Shown: positions 9,955 to 20,161 of the stretch, piece by piece
Position numbering within the stretch: the stretch's first letter is position 1
Layout: each line of letters opens with the position of its first letter
Assembly: GCA_023376005.1 (NCBI GenBank)
Contig: CM042147.1
Coordinates: forward strand, 120,260,782-120,324,781
Source of the DNA: Doryteuthis pealeii
Lineage: Eukaryota > Mollusca > Cephalopoda > Myopsida > Loliginidae
Direction: 5' to 3'
Length of the DNA: 64,000 bases
Translations under genes and position numbers: made by a program
The notes under the pieces: model-generated
The model's database searches: none
What the model saw: the letters and a program-made list of their open reading frames with translations, nothing else
Told to the model about the DNA's origin: nothing

Positions 9955-10205
9955 CTTATATACCAGAATATGACTAAGCTTAGCTTAGATGCGGCACGAG
10001 CCCAGTGAGAATCGAACTCGCTAATAATGGCCTGCGAATATAGCTTCCTGACCATTACACCACATGAGGGGTACCTTACGTAGTGTAATGGTTAGCAAGC
10101 AGGATTTGCAGACCATTGATAGTGAGTTCGATTCTCATTGGGTGCTCCATACTTCTGGCCTTGTGTTACATTTAAGCTAAGCTTAGTAAATAACTATATA
10201 CCAGA
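9955..10205. mobile_element. Head-to-head pair of SINE family 3 copies
   Basis: Two tRNA-like heads face each other: plus strand TGTAATGGTTAGCA ... GTTCGATTCTC (10083-10140) and its inverted counterpart (about 10008-10062). Outer flanks (CTAAGCTTAG, TATATACCAGAATAT) are also inverted, so the pair forms one long palindrome. Present in copy B (57480-57725). Confidence 0.72.
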
Positions 10206-10314
10206 ATATTCGAACAGTTGTGTACCCATATCTCGAGTGTATAATCGGTGAGAGAGACAGAGTGAAGGGATGAGATGATAGATGATGAGATAATGAGGGT
10301 TCTTACTTGTTAAC

Positions 10315-10568
10315 GAGCCGGGTTAGCTCAGTCGGTAGAGCGTTCGGCTAGAAACCACAAGGTTCCTAGTTCGATACCGGTCCTCGCCAACTCAGCGTAT
10401 GAGTAGCACAGAGATCTGTGCGGTAAAGTAAGGAGCTGATGGTAGGTGTGGCGCTCCACCTCAGATGCTAAAACAATCTCCTTGGTCTAGCGCTATTGAA
10501 AAGGGGATAGACTCCCTCGCTGTATGGTTGATACCGACTTTAGGCCGCCCCGGCGACTTTACTTTACC
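10315..10568 (+). mobile_element. SINE family 2 (tRNA-headed), with TSD
   Basis: Head GGGTTAGCTCAGTCGGTAGA (A box) and GTTCGATACC (B box), then a body with GAGTAGCACAG and ending CGACTTTACTTTACC. It is bounded by a perfect 12-bp target-site duplication TTACTTGTTAAC (10303-10314 and 10569-10580). Copy B has a single TTACTTGTTAAC (57828-57839) and no SINE, so this is a recent retroposition. Confidence 0.95.
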
Positions 10569-10742
10569 TTACTTGTTAACTCTTCTGCTTGCTACTGCTA
10601 ATTCGTCGAGCGCCATATTCTCAGGACTCTATCGTTGGGTTTCTTCTGGGGGTTGTCTCTCCGTGTTGATTTCTTCGGGCTGGTCATTTCTTGTTTAAAT
10701 GAATTAACAAGACTTTGTTGTTTTTCTTAAGGGGTAAATCCA

Positions 10743-11186
10743 AGTCAAATCATCAAGGCCATGTCACCCCACCCCCTTTAATTTTTCTGAAATTTTGTAC
10801 AGGTGTAGACTAGGTTAAAGTTAGACATTCCCCCAAATTTGAAGTTCCAATTCGAAAAATTCACCGAGTTATGTCGATTTTAAACTCGAAAAATTTGAGG
10901 GGGACGAGAAAAATGGCGTCATTTTGTAATCTATTTTTGTCTATAAAATGTGTTCTAGAGTTCCCTTCTCCTAAAAATTGATTTATAGAAGCTTTTAGTA
11001 CTAACCTGCTCCCACCCTCAAATCTTTCGAGTTTAAAATCGAGATAACTCGGCGAATTTTTCGAATTGGAAGCTCAAATTTGGTGGATTGTCTAACTTTA
11101 ACCTAGTCTACACCTGTACAAAATTTCAGAAAAATTAAAGGGGGTGGGTGACAATTTTATTTTTTTCTGGATGATTTGACATGAAA
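10743..11186. mobile_element. Foldback element
   Basis: Arms of about 150 bp: GTCAAATCATC...CACCCCACCCCCTTT on the left is inverted as AAAGGGGGTGGGTG...GATGATTTGAC on the right, with AATTCGAAAAATTC and TTTAAACTCGA inside both arms. Copy B (57978-58395) has lost the outermost left end. Confidence 0.82.
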
Positions 11187-11284
11187 TTGCCCTAAGTCTT
11201 TATCAAACAACCACAGCCCACAAAACCGCAGCGGTGTGATGCGATTATGGAGAGACATCTTCTCTCGTCTAGTGACTAATCGAA

Positions 11285-11490
11285 ACTAAAATTAGACTGT
11301 TTCACGCCCTACTGGTGCGTTTCCGGGGGAGGGGTAAGTTTGGGGCATCACTAATCAATCAAAATACTAATGGTTATGGAAATTTTCCACTTAACTCTCT
11401 CCGATTTTTAATCTAACAAACTCTGGTTCAAAATTTATCTAACTACAGTACGTACATAATTCATTGGCTATCCATGAATTATGTAACAAA
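11285..11490 (-). repeat. Interspersed repeat, inverse of 4270-4480
   Basis: Shares the AACTCTCTCCGATTTTTAATC block and palindromic CATAATTCA...TGAATTATG end with 4270-4480, in the opposite orientation. Confidence 0.5.
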
Positions 11491-11994
11491 CAACAGAACT
11501 CTTAACACCATCAACTGGGGGTCTCATGGCCCAGACGTGTAAAGCTGTGGAACCACGTAAACGAACAATAGTGTACTAATTTCAAAAGGAAGGTGACATT
11601 GCCTGTTGCTGGGGGGGGTTAAGGGCTGATCAGTCCTGATTGGGTCATCTGGCTGAGAAAATATGACGTTGAAACACTCGAAATTTTCAATGATCCCAGA
11701 AAAATGACATCACTAACGACTCCCACTTTTTTCATCAATAAATTCAGTTATTTCTGTTATTGCTGGTTCCTATTATTTTTATTGACTGAAATACCATAAG
11801 ATCAGGGGAGGTAACTCTATATATTAAATTATATAAGTTATTTCCCTTGAATACTTTAAATGCCTATAAAATGTTCAAAACGTTTGAATATCGACCGTTT
11901 TTAAGTATGATGTCAAATTATTTTGTATTTGTAGAATTTATATTATAATTTCTAGCAAAAATATGCGCTTCGCATATGCAAGTATCGGTAATTT
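11491..11994. other. No gene seen
   Basis: AT-rich spacer, conserved in copy B. Confidence 0.5.
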
Positions 11995-12430
11995 TCACCT
12001 TTAGTTGTTAAAATTCCTAGCACAAAATTGTGTGTGCGCATTATCTGAAATGAACTTAATTGTTATTAAGATCACATTTTATGATATTTTTGTGTTAAAG
12101 CATGCAGTTGTATTGTTTTCGAAACGATTTTAAGATTTGTATATTTCGCACGGACACTTTCAAAATGGCTACCGTCTTGTTTCAAAGTGAAAGTCAGTTG
12201 GCTAAATTCCTAGCATAAAATTATCTGAAATGAACTTAATTGTTATTAAGAACACATTTTATGATTATTTTGTGTTAAAGCATGCAGTTGTATTGTCTTC
12301 GAAAATGTTTCTAAGATTTGTTTATTTCGCACGGAGACTTTCAAAATGGCTACCGGCTTAGTTCAAAGTGAAAGTCAAGGGAGGTTACTCTAATTGCCTT
12401 ATTTGCTAGGAATTTTGACAACTAAAGGTG
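11995..12430. repeat. Two tandem degenerate units related to the foldback MITE
   Basis: Two ~210-bp units each carry AATTGTTATTAAG, CACATTTTATGAT and AAGCATGCAGTTGTATTG, shared with the arms of the 5549 foldback element. The ends (TTTTCACCTTTAGTTG / CAACTAAAGGTGAAAA) are inverted, so the whole block is itself a TIR element. Copy B 59195-59640; a decayed relative is at 18660-18960. Confidence 0.7.
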
Positions 12431-12554
12431 AAAATTACCCAAGTATTTAAGTTTTAATGCAAAAAAAAATCAAATTAGAAAGACTAATCAAACTAAAGGA
12501 GAACGCATATAAAAAGATTACACTTATTTTGTTTTGATTTCTGAAAATAATTAT

Positions 12555-13210
12555 ACATAGAATTGCGTGGCTGTATGTGGCAGCCCGTGATGCTTAAGGG
12601 TGGAATCCTGGTGTATGAGCAGTCTATGAATTGCAACACTCCTCTTTGGTCCTTACTTAGGCTAAATGGGCGGTCGGAGAGACCTCCTCCGATCAATCGG
12701 CTGGTCACGTCAAGCCCTAGCACCTATATGATTGTCCCAACCCAATTGCTCTTATGGCAACCCCAACCCTTTTCATCGTATATATATTTTTTACCAACCC
12801 CTCCACACGATCAGGATGTGACACAAGGTCAATTTCTTAAGCGGAGTTTAACAGGTTTGAATTCAGAGTTTTCCTTCTCCTAGACCGGTTGCCTAACCAA
12901 GGCTAAAGAGCCCAGTCTGTCCTGCTATTTACCCATAGCTGGAGGGAAAGTAGGATTCACGCTTTTCCCAAGGGTATTAGCTCTAAGAGAAATGCAATTA
13001 CCACGTCCAGGATTTTCATCGTATATGTGCTAGAAGGCATTGGCTGAGGGTCTTCGTGTCCTTGGTATGACGTTAAACTGCATCTAGTGGTGAAGTTCCA
13101 ATTCCGGTACTCTGAAGAATATGGAGTACCCCCTATATCGTTATACCTCAAAGGTCCACTCTGACCTGGAGTGGCAGATCATCTTAGAGTCCCATCTATA
13201 GATTTTTTTT
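12555..13210 (+). mobile_element. Interspersed repeat R4, split by a SINE
   Basis: Family R4 sequence (CAATCGGCTGGTCACGTCAA, GTGCTAGAAGGC, GACGTTAAACT) interrupted by the SINE at 12784-13012. Copy B carries the uninterrupted junction at 59976. Confidence 0.72.
12784..13012 (-). mobile_element. 5'-truncated SINE family 1 with 14-bp TSD
   Basis: Body of SINE family 1 lacking its tRNA head (cut within the B-box region at the right end). Perfect duplication TTTTCATCGTATAT on both sides (12770-12783, 13013-13026); copy B has one TTTTCATCGTATAT (59976-59989). Truncation at the 5' end with a TSD fits target-primed reverse transcription. Confidence 0.92.
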
Positions 13211-13906
13211 AAATGGCTATTAAAAATGATTTTGAAAAAAACCTTGAATACCCAACAAGAATAAATAAAACAAAATGTTTACGGCAAAAAATTATCAGAC
13301 AAGGGTTGACGTGCCGTAAAATCTAACAGAAATAATTTCTGTAATGAGAAAGGAAAGAAGATAAGACAAATATTGGCTGACTTCTGATTTTCTTCACCCC
13401 CAAAAGAACTCAATAATCTTTATTGCGTTCTTTTAGGAGTGAAGAATTTTGTTGTAGGCTCTTCGTTGTCTGTGTCGTGTGTCTGTTCTAGTAGTCAGTG
13501 CTGGTGTGTTCTGCTAGGAGAGACTTGTTATCTCTCCGACTACTGTTCTCGAGACGTCCTACCTCGTCCACTGCTTTTACTGTTCTGGGTATTTCTGGCC
13601 CCATGCATTCCCGACTTCTGGAATCGAGTCAGGGGAAGATAAACCAATATTTCTCAAAATTCCAACCAACTAAAACAGTTCCAAATTATCTACATCATAT
13701 AGATTTTATTTTAGTGATATATAATGATGTTAATAATCCACACAATGTTGTTGCTTTTTCTTAGTGATATATCATACACATTGCAGGATTTTAAAGACAT
13801 TAATAACATGGGCTGTTTTGAGGCAAATCTAACACAGGTAGACTTTAATAGAGACATAGTTGATTAATAGGATGTTTATTAAGATTAAACAATGATTATT
13901 TAAAAA
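13211..13906. other. No gene recognised
   Basis: Short frames around 13439-13764 have no recognisable domain. Copy B is different sequence across 13071-13437 (60042-60505) and lacks most of 13510-15100. Confidence 0.5.
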
Positions 13907-13920
13907 TCATTGAGAATATA

Positions 13921-13929
13921 TATATATAA

Positions 13930-14003
<74 letters not shown>

Positions 14004-14297
14004 CGTCAAACTGTACTGACGATTCTTGTCAGCCCTTCCGCTCGAGAAGGGTGCGACACAAGGTCAATTACTTAAGTGTTTTAATTCTGAGTTTTCCTTC
14101 CCTAGACTGGTTGCCTAAATGTTTAAGAGTCCAATCTGTACTACTATTTACCCATAGCTGGAGAGACAATAATTGGATTCATACCCTTCCCAAGGCGAGG
14201 TAAAAGGCAAACAGCTTCACCCAGGATTTGAACTCGTGTTACCGAGTCCATTTCCCACGACGATAACCATTACACTATGTGCCTCCATATTTGTGCC
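13921..14297 (-). mobile_element. SINE family 1 with (CA)n(TA)n tail and TSD
   Basis: tRNA-like head near 14225-14290 on the minus strand; its 3' end runs into (CA)n then (TA)n (plus-strand 13921-14001). Flanked by TCATTGAGAATATA at 13907-13920 and 14298-14311, so the microsatellite lies inside the inserted element. Confidence 0.88.
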
Positions 14298-14311
14298 TCA
14301 TTGAGAATATA

Positions 14312-14381
14312 ACGTAAATAATTAAGTAAATTTGGTCACATAGTTTCGGTTACAGATAGACACATAATCTCTATTATAAGA
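14312..14381 (-). mobile_element. Helitron 5' end (fragment)
   Basis: Reverse complement of 14381 leftwards starts TCTTATAATAGAGATTATG and continues CTGTAACCGAAAC, the family's 5' terminus. It sits two bases from the 3' terminus of the next Helitron, giving a head-to-tail pair. Its 3' part may continue left beyond the SINE at 13921. Confidence 0.65.
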
Positions 14382-14382
14382 A

Positions 14383-15167
14383 CTAGCAAAAGTATGCGCC
14401 CTCTGGGCGCAAGTATTTAGGTTTTAAGTATTTAAGTTTTAGTGACATAAAAATATTATAAAATGGGTAGACTAATAAAATTAGAACGAAGATAAAAAAA
14501 TATGAGACTTATTTTGACGTTATTTTAATTGATTTCTATATAAGATTATATATAGGATTGCTTTGAATACGTTTGAGAATAACGTGATACTATGAGAAAT
14601 CTGTAATAGCAAATAATTATTTATTTAACCCAGTTTTGTTAAAATCATTATGCAAATTATTCCCACCAATATTAACACATATTTCAGTATTTTAAAGGCA
14701 TTACTCAGAGACCCTCCGGGGTCGGGTGTACGCGCCCGCCCCGGGTTAAAATCATGAGCGTCGATCCTAGGGGGCCATCCCCCCAGGCAACAAATGCCCC
14801 CTCGATTTAAAGGGGCAGGTTTGGGTTTATTGCCCAGTACCTGAGGTGCCCGCCTTGAGGGGGAATGCCGAGGGGATAGACGCAATTTTTAAACCCGCCA
14901 CCAATGAGTCTCGGCTTGTAGGTGGTCCCACGTTAATAGGGCCTTGTGCCTAACCTAGTACAAGTGGGGTACGAGGATAACAAAACCCTGACTCAGCTAG
15001 ACTTTTATAGAGACATCGCTAATAAATAAGATGTTAAATTAAGATTAAATAATGACTATTTCATAATCATTGAGAATATAGCTTAAATAACTAAGGAAAT
15101 CGTGACGTCAGTGGTGACGTAGTTTCAGTTACAGACAGACAGTTACATAATCTCCATTATAATAAGA
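14383..15167 (-). mobile_element. Non-autonomous Helitron
   Basis: Plus-strand CTAG at 14383-14386, an 8-nt spacer and a GC hairpin (TGCGCCC TCT GGGCGCA) mark the minus-strand 3' end. The 5' end at 15167 reads TCTTATTATAATGGAGATT. It contains a GC-rich repeat (14700-14965). Only the 5' end survives in copy B (60670-60741). Confidence 0.72.
14700..14965 (+). repeat. GC-rich interspersed repeat G1
   Basis: GC-rich island in AT-rich surroundings with GGGGGAATGCCGA, GACGCAATTTTT, ATGAG-CTTCGG, GGTCCCACGTTAATAGG and CAAGTGGGGTA. Related copies at 26998-27225 and 33053-33306, same orientation. No open frame, tRNA or rRNA similarity recognised. Confidence 0.65.
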
Positions 15168-15475
15168 TTTGTAAGTGAATAAGGTAAACTATTCAATTAG
15201 TATTTAATGTACCTAGAGTTACCGATTTAGGAAATCAGATCGTTTCAGATGTGTACAAATACAGACACTACAATATTGTTATCATTTTACCCTGTAATTA
15301 ACTAGGAAGTGCGCTTAGTGTTACGGTTATCGTCTTAGGAAATTGAATCGGTGACACAAGCTGAATCCTGGATGCGGCTGTTTGCGTTTTCATTTCGTGT
15401 TAATGCACTTGAGAAAGGCATGAATCCATCTGTTTCCTCCCCCTACAGCTATGGGTAAATATTAGGGTAGGCTGA

Positions 15476-15664
15476 ATGATGGATTACAGGGAACTAAACC
15501 AACATGTGGATGCCTTCACTGCAAACGCCGACGTGTGTGCTGCCAAACTGCGCGAGTGGCGTCAGCAAGGGTCTAATGTAGCCCTGCTTGACCTAAGGAG
15601 AGCTTACCTGCAGATACATGTTCATGAGTCATTGTGGGCATTTCAAACAGTGATTGTCAAGGGA
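15476..15664 (+). pseudogene. Reverse transcriptase N-terminal fragment
   Basis: Translation contains DYRELNQHVD then LLDLRRAYLQIHV, the first conserved blocks of LTR-retrotransposon reverse transcriptases; the aspartate in LDLRRAYLQI is the first catalytic Asp position. It stops soon after FQTVIVKG, before the YxDD block, so it is non-functional. The family (Ty3/gypsy or a relative) cannot be fixed from 60 residues. Confidence 0.78.
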
Positions 15665-16050
15665 AACCCTAGCGTGTAGGACTGACCTAGAGTCGAACCC
15701 GCTTCCTTCAGAATGTGAGAGCTGTGGACGATTAGTGAAATAAGAAATAGCATAGTGGTCCGGGTGTAGGTGGTCGCGCCGTACTGACGAGTGTCGCACG
15801 TGCTGCACGGACAATTGTGAGTGAGGAGCCCGAGTGTGGTGAAATTGAGGTGTATTTAAAGGACTTATTCTCACAGACCAGCGAGAACGACTGCAGTAGT
15901 ATTTTGTTGTCAAGACAAAGAAATAATTTTGGATATTAGATTTTGGAGCGTGATACAGTTGGGAGTGTTTAGACTGTCGATTGGAACCTTGCGCCAGACT
16001 TGACTGTGACTCCCCCCCACACACACATACACACACTGATTAGACTGAAT
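15478..16050 (+). mobile_element. 573-bp inserted fragment of an LTR-type retroelement
   Basis: Inserted in a SINE with a short duplication CTGAAT (15472-15477, 16045-16050) and absent from copy B. It joins a reverse-transcriptase piece (below) to about 370 bp of non-coding sequence with TATTTAAAGG and a terminal (CA)n, possibly LTR or 5' UTR. Termini are not typical TG...CA, so the mechanism is unclear. Confidence 0.65.
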
Positions 16051-16169
16051 TATTTAGCTTTGGTTTGGCAACCAGTCTAGGAGAAGGAAAACTCTGCATT
16101 CATACTAGCTTTATTGCAGTTAAAAATTGATCTTGTGTCCCATCCTGTTCTTGTTAATGGACTTGAGAA

Positions 16170-16500
16170 AGGCACGAATCCATCTATTCTCCCCACCCAA
16201 CCCCAGCACTGGGTAAATAGTAGTATATACTGGATTCTTTAATCCTGGTTAGGCAACCAGTCTAGGAGAAGTGTAATAAAAGACGAAGTTAATTGCTTTA
16301 CTCAAACTTTATTTGGAATAACTTAACTCTGGTCCATTTAAGGTGAAGATTCTTTAGTATTTTATAGTGAACTGATCCAAGGGGAGACAATTATGTTTGA
16401 CTTCAACAAAAGAAGGAAAACTCTAAATTTCAAACCAGCTTTACTCCGCTTAAAAATTGATCATGTGTCACATCCTGTCCGTAGCGGAGGGGGTTGGATA
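16170..16500 (+). mobile_element. SINE family 1 fragments
   Basis: Several pieces of the family body (GGCAACCAGTCTAGGAGAAG, ACTCCGCTTAAAAATTGATC, GTGTCACATCCTG) in series, implying repeated insertion at one site. Copy B 61155-61490. Confidence 0.7.
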
Positions 16501-17100
16501 CGGCCCTGCGTCTCCTCCGGTGACCAATAAATACCGATTCAGATTTTTCAAAGCTTCACTTACCCGCCCACTTTCAAATTCTACGCATTCATAGTTCAGG
16601 AGTGTAGTGGCAAAAGTTAGGCAATATATTTCAATGTCACATTAATACAAAGGCTTTTGGATTAGAGCTATTTTGCACCCACACCCCTACCCCTGAAGCT
16701 GTGTTCCGGGGACGCTGTCCCCGTCTGACCCCCACCTATTGTTCAAACATCAACACGATTTGCCTGCGACTAAAACAGGATGTTGCCTTGGCCTGATTGA
16801 ACCTGACCTCGATCAACAGGGTGACAACCGAAAGACAAGTGTAGTGACGACACGTAGGCACAGGAAAGATGTGGGTGTAGCCCATAACCAATAAAAAAGG
16901 TGTGTGGGGGAGGAGGTGTCTACAGGAAAACTGCGTGGGTGTCACGATGCGTGTGGTCATGCTGGAGTTGGAGAGTTATATAAACTCTTAAAACTTTGGG
17001 TTGAGGAGATCGCTCGCCGTCAGAATTCCTGAAAGCTTCTGTGTATGTGCATTCTCTACCGAAGATTTTCAGGCTAAACACATCGAAGAATTAAAATATA
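16501..17100. other. No gene seen
   Basis: Less repetitive stretch shared with copy B. Short frames carry no recognisable domain. Confidence 0.5.
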
Positions 17101-17105
17101 TTACA

Positions 17106-17108
<3 letters not shown>

Positions 17109-17189
<81 letters not shown>

Positions 17190-17190
17190 T
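17109..17190. repeat. (TA)n(TG)n microsatellite
   Basis: Compound tract; shorter TA run in copy B (62097-62160). Confidence 0.95.
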
Positions 17191-17599
17191 CCGTGTTGTT
17201 TGACGTGTACAGTGACGGTATATAACAATTGGATAAATACAAACAAGGAAGGATACCTGATATTTCTTGATATGGCTACTGGAATATGAACACTCTACCC
17301 CTGTAGATTAACCCTCTGAATCTGAATGGCCGGTATTTGTGCCGCTACTTCAGTGCTTTCCAAACTTTCTTTTTTTTTTTTTTTTATCTGGGACGCATTT
17401 TCAAAATGAAAATTTGCTCGCGTCTTATCAAATTTTATTTAATAAAAAGTATATTTAATTTTTTTATTTTTTATTCCAGGATTTGTTCAATGCGCGCAAC
17501 ATCTTTGTGTAGTTCCCATCCATCTTTTTATCTCAGCGTTTCGTAAGAGTTGTCTATATCATCATCAGACTTCACCATGATAATCACTATATACCACCC

Positions 17600-18180
17600 T
17601 GTTGGTGGTGCGTTAGAATGCACCGACTGCACCTCTGCAGAGGAGTAAGTCTCCCCCAAATGGGGCCACCTGTAGGTGGCGACCCGTGAAGCTCAAGGAC
17701 GAGGTCTTGGTGGATGAGCAGTCCATGACCTGCAACACTCCACTTAGAACCTTACTTACGCTAGACGTGCAGTCGGAGAGGCCCCCTCCGATCAATCGGC
17801 TGGTCACGTCAAGCCCTAGCACCTATATGATTGCCCCAACCCTATTGCTCTTATAGCAAATCCCCAACACTTTTTATCATATGGGTGCTAGAAGGCGGTG
17901 GCTAAGGGTCTACATGTCCTGGGAATGACGTTAAACTCTATCTGATGGTGAGGTTCCAGTTTTGAAGGTTTTGGGGAATGTGGAGCACCCCTTCATCACC
18001 ATTGCTCCCTGGTCCACTCTGACCCGGAGTGGTAGTACCTGTTAGGGTCCCATCTATGCGTTAAATAGAATTTTTTTTTTAATTGTACTGTCCATTAAGA
18101 ATTGATTTATTTCAAAACTTTTTCGGCATTAAATGACCCACTGTGGTTGATATGCCGTAAAACAAAACAAACCAAACCAA
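17600..18180 (+). mobile_element. Interspersed repeat R4, longest copy in A
   Basis: Runs from GCACCGACTGCACCTCTGCA to the tail CGGCATTAAATGACCC...ATGCCGTAAAAC with (AAACC)-like end. Same family at 8052, 12555, 26513, 59770 and 62565. A simple 3' repeat suggests SINE-like retroposition, but no polymerase III promoter was found. Confidence 0.7.
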
Positions 18181-18659
18181 ATCACTATATAATTCCTCGT
18201 TTCAGAAGTTATTTTTTCTGTGTTGCATTGTGTGCACTCCGTTCGTCTATTATTTTCTGATGCAATGAAGTCTTTTAGGTTGATTAGTCCATTATCGTCT
18301 CCTTATCTCTTTACGTAAAGTCGGTCCACGCCATTTCTCTGCTGCGGGGTTTTGTGTAACTAATCTTCTAGTCCGATGATCCACGGATTTAAGTTCTTAA
18401 TGTAGGTCAGGTCAAAATGGGGGCGAGGGCTCAATCACAAGTCAGCACCATGCACATGAAGTTCAAAGTTGATGAAAATCTAGGAAGAAAAATATTGTCG
18501 TAAAACTGTGACGAAGACTTTTAAAAAGAATATATCCGTTTGGCTAAATAACGCTTCACAGACATTCTGACCAGTGGCGGAATAAAGGGGGATCAGGGAT
18601 GAATTTCTGCCCCGGGGCGCAGTTTCAGGGGAGCCCAAAATCGCCCTAACTTTTCGGGT

Positions 18660-18960
18660 AATCTTGAACTTTAAGTGACTAAATTCCTACCATAAGATTG
18701 TAATTGCGCATTATTTGAAATGGACTTAATTGTTAGTAAAAAGACATTTATGATATTTTGGAGTTAAAAACATACATTAAAATGGATTTAAAAAGCGTCG
18801 TGTTTTCTCCGTGAAAATCTCCGTTGAATCTATGATGGCTGCCATTGTTTACAAGCTTCTTCTTGGAAAAAGAACAAGGGAATTAACTTTGGCAGTGCCT
18901 ATTTAAAATTAACTGATGAAGCAATACGAGAATTGTTATTCACAGACGTATGAAAACCTG
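18660..18960. repeat. Decayed relative of the 11995 repeat
   Basis: Carries GGACTTAATTGTTAGTAAAAAG and a CATTTATGATATTTTG block as in the foldback family, strongly diverged. Confidence 0.45.
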
Positions 18961-18965
18961 AGATA

Positions 18966-19218
18966 CTTTTCTTTATTTCTTTTTTTTTTCTTTTTTTTTT
19001 TCTTTTTCTTTTTTGTTGCAGTTTTGTTTTTGTTTAATTTTTGTTTTGTTTTTTGATTTTTTTGTTTATCTTTCTTTTTTTTTTTTTTTTGGTGTTTTTG
19101 TTTTGTTTGGTTTTTGATTTTTTGGAGGGGTGGTATTGTTTTTTGTTTTTTGGCTGTTCAAATTTTGGCTTTGATTTTTTTTTTCGTTTTTTTTTTTTTT
19201 TTTGGGGGGGGGGGGCTT
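18966..19218. repeat. T-rich/poly-G low-complexity tract
   Basis: Long poly-T, TTTG runs and a poly-G run. The F-rich and K-rich frames here are translation artefacts. Confidence 0.9.
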
Positions 19219-19444
19219 TTTTTGTATAAAAGTCAAATATTTAGATTTTCGTATCACGACCCACTGACTCTACCAGTACTCCACCATTTCGCTTTTTTGC
19301 CATTTTCTATTTGTACAAACATATATCGGCATAGAATCCAATCTGCCAATGAGTATCGATGTCCAACGCCGAGTAATTCTTTTCCATTTCATTGACATCT
19401 CTGAGAGAAATGGGAGTTACTTGGCAATGCCCATCTCCTCTCCA

Positions 19445-19760
19445 ATTGTGTATTTACCCAGCCCTCCGCCACGAGTAGGATGTGACACAACAAGGTCAAT
19501 TTTAAGCGGAGCACAGCAGCTTTGAATTTAGAGTTTTCCTTCTCCTAGATTGGTTACCTTGCCAACACTAGAGAGCCAAGTGTGTCCTAATATTTTTCCC
19601 CATAGCTGAGGTGGAAATGGGAGAAGAAGTGGACTCATGGATTTCCCAGGGTCTTTAGGGCGAAGTGAAACATAAACAGCTTCGTCCGGGATTTGAACTC
19701 GGGGTCACCGATTCCATTTCCCACGACGACAACCATTACACGACGTGCACTTTTAGTAAC
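19445..19760 (-). mobile_element. SINE family 1
   Basis: Minus-strand head at ~19690-19750 (B box AGTTCAAATCCCGG) and body to TTTACCCAGCCCTCC. Diverged from the 6291 copy, so older. Confidence 0.75.
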
Positions 19761-20161
19761 GTGTGACTGGTTCCACTGGTTAACATGGTACCAACAGAGA
19801 AGAACGATTGAATTAGTTCCCACCGCCGTGCTATTTATTTATTTATTTATCTATTTACCCATTGCTAGGGGGGTCGTTGATTCATAATGCTTCCCCAATC
19901 CCGCAAAAAAAGGCGCTCATGCGAAGTAAACGCTGCTCAGTTGGGCTTGAACTCGCATCACCGGTTCCATTCTCTGTGTCGTTATACATTATTCTACCTA
20001 ATCCTCAAAACCTGTGATACATACAATATCTTCTTTTTTTAAATAAAATAAAAAATGAATTATTGTCTATAGAATAATCAGCTTAAGTAGTATAATGAGC
20101 ATCATCAAATTTAAGTTAACTTAAAATCTATGTAAACTAATTATGTGAAATAAAATTTAGA
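19761..20161. other. AT-rich spacer with SINE scraps
   Basis: Around 19850-19990 a diverged SINE head is suggested (GGCTTGAACTCGCATCACCGG on the minus strand). Otherwise AT-rich with no gene. Confidence 0.4.

Larger units (their letters stand above)
15312..16155 (+). mobile_element. SINE family 1 interrupted by an insertion
   Basis: Plus-strand head TTACGGTTATCG...GAATCCTGGATG, body GAGAAAGGCATGAATCC, broken at 15477 and resumed at 16051 (TATTTAGCTTTGG...CAACCAGTCTAGGAGAAGG). Copy B has the uninterrupted SINE at about 60880-61140. Confidence 0.78.
1..18600. repeat. Copy A of a >15-kb direct duplication
   Basis: This block recurs in the same order and orientation from 48469 to the window end. 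Position 1 pairs with 48469, 5405 with 53204, 12563 with about 59800, and 18587 with 63985. The shrinking offset (48.5 kb to 45 kb) reflects insertions present in A and absent from B. By eye the copies differ by a few percent in ordinary sequence, plus microsatellite length changes. The left edge may lie outside the window. No cellular protein gene is seen in either copy. Confidence 0.93.

Noticed and set aside
10083..10160. tRNA gene from TGTAATGGTTAGCA...GTTCGATTCTC
   Set aside because: It has A and B boxes but no acceptor or anticodon stem pairing; it is a SINE head.
10317..10390. tRNA gene from the SINE family 2 head
   Set aside because: Promoter boxes are good, but the 5' and 3' ends do not pair as an acceptor stem and a SINE body follows, bounded by a TSD.
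14000..14040. Minus-strand CTGACAAG...GACGAAACACAC as a hammerhead
   Set aside because: Core position G8 is A and the putative stem III is just (CA)n.
17540..17590. CTGATGATGAT...ACGAAACGCTGAGAT on the minus strand as a hammerhead (also 62500-62545)
   Set aside because: The CUGAUGA and GAAA blocks exist, but stem II does not pair and no 3' strand complements the sequence 5' of the core.
19041..19395. Phe-rich and Lys/Pro-rich frames
   Set aside because: Products of poly-T and poly-G tracts.
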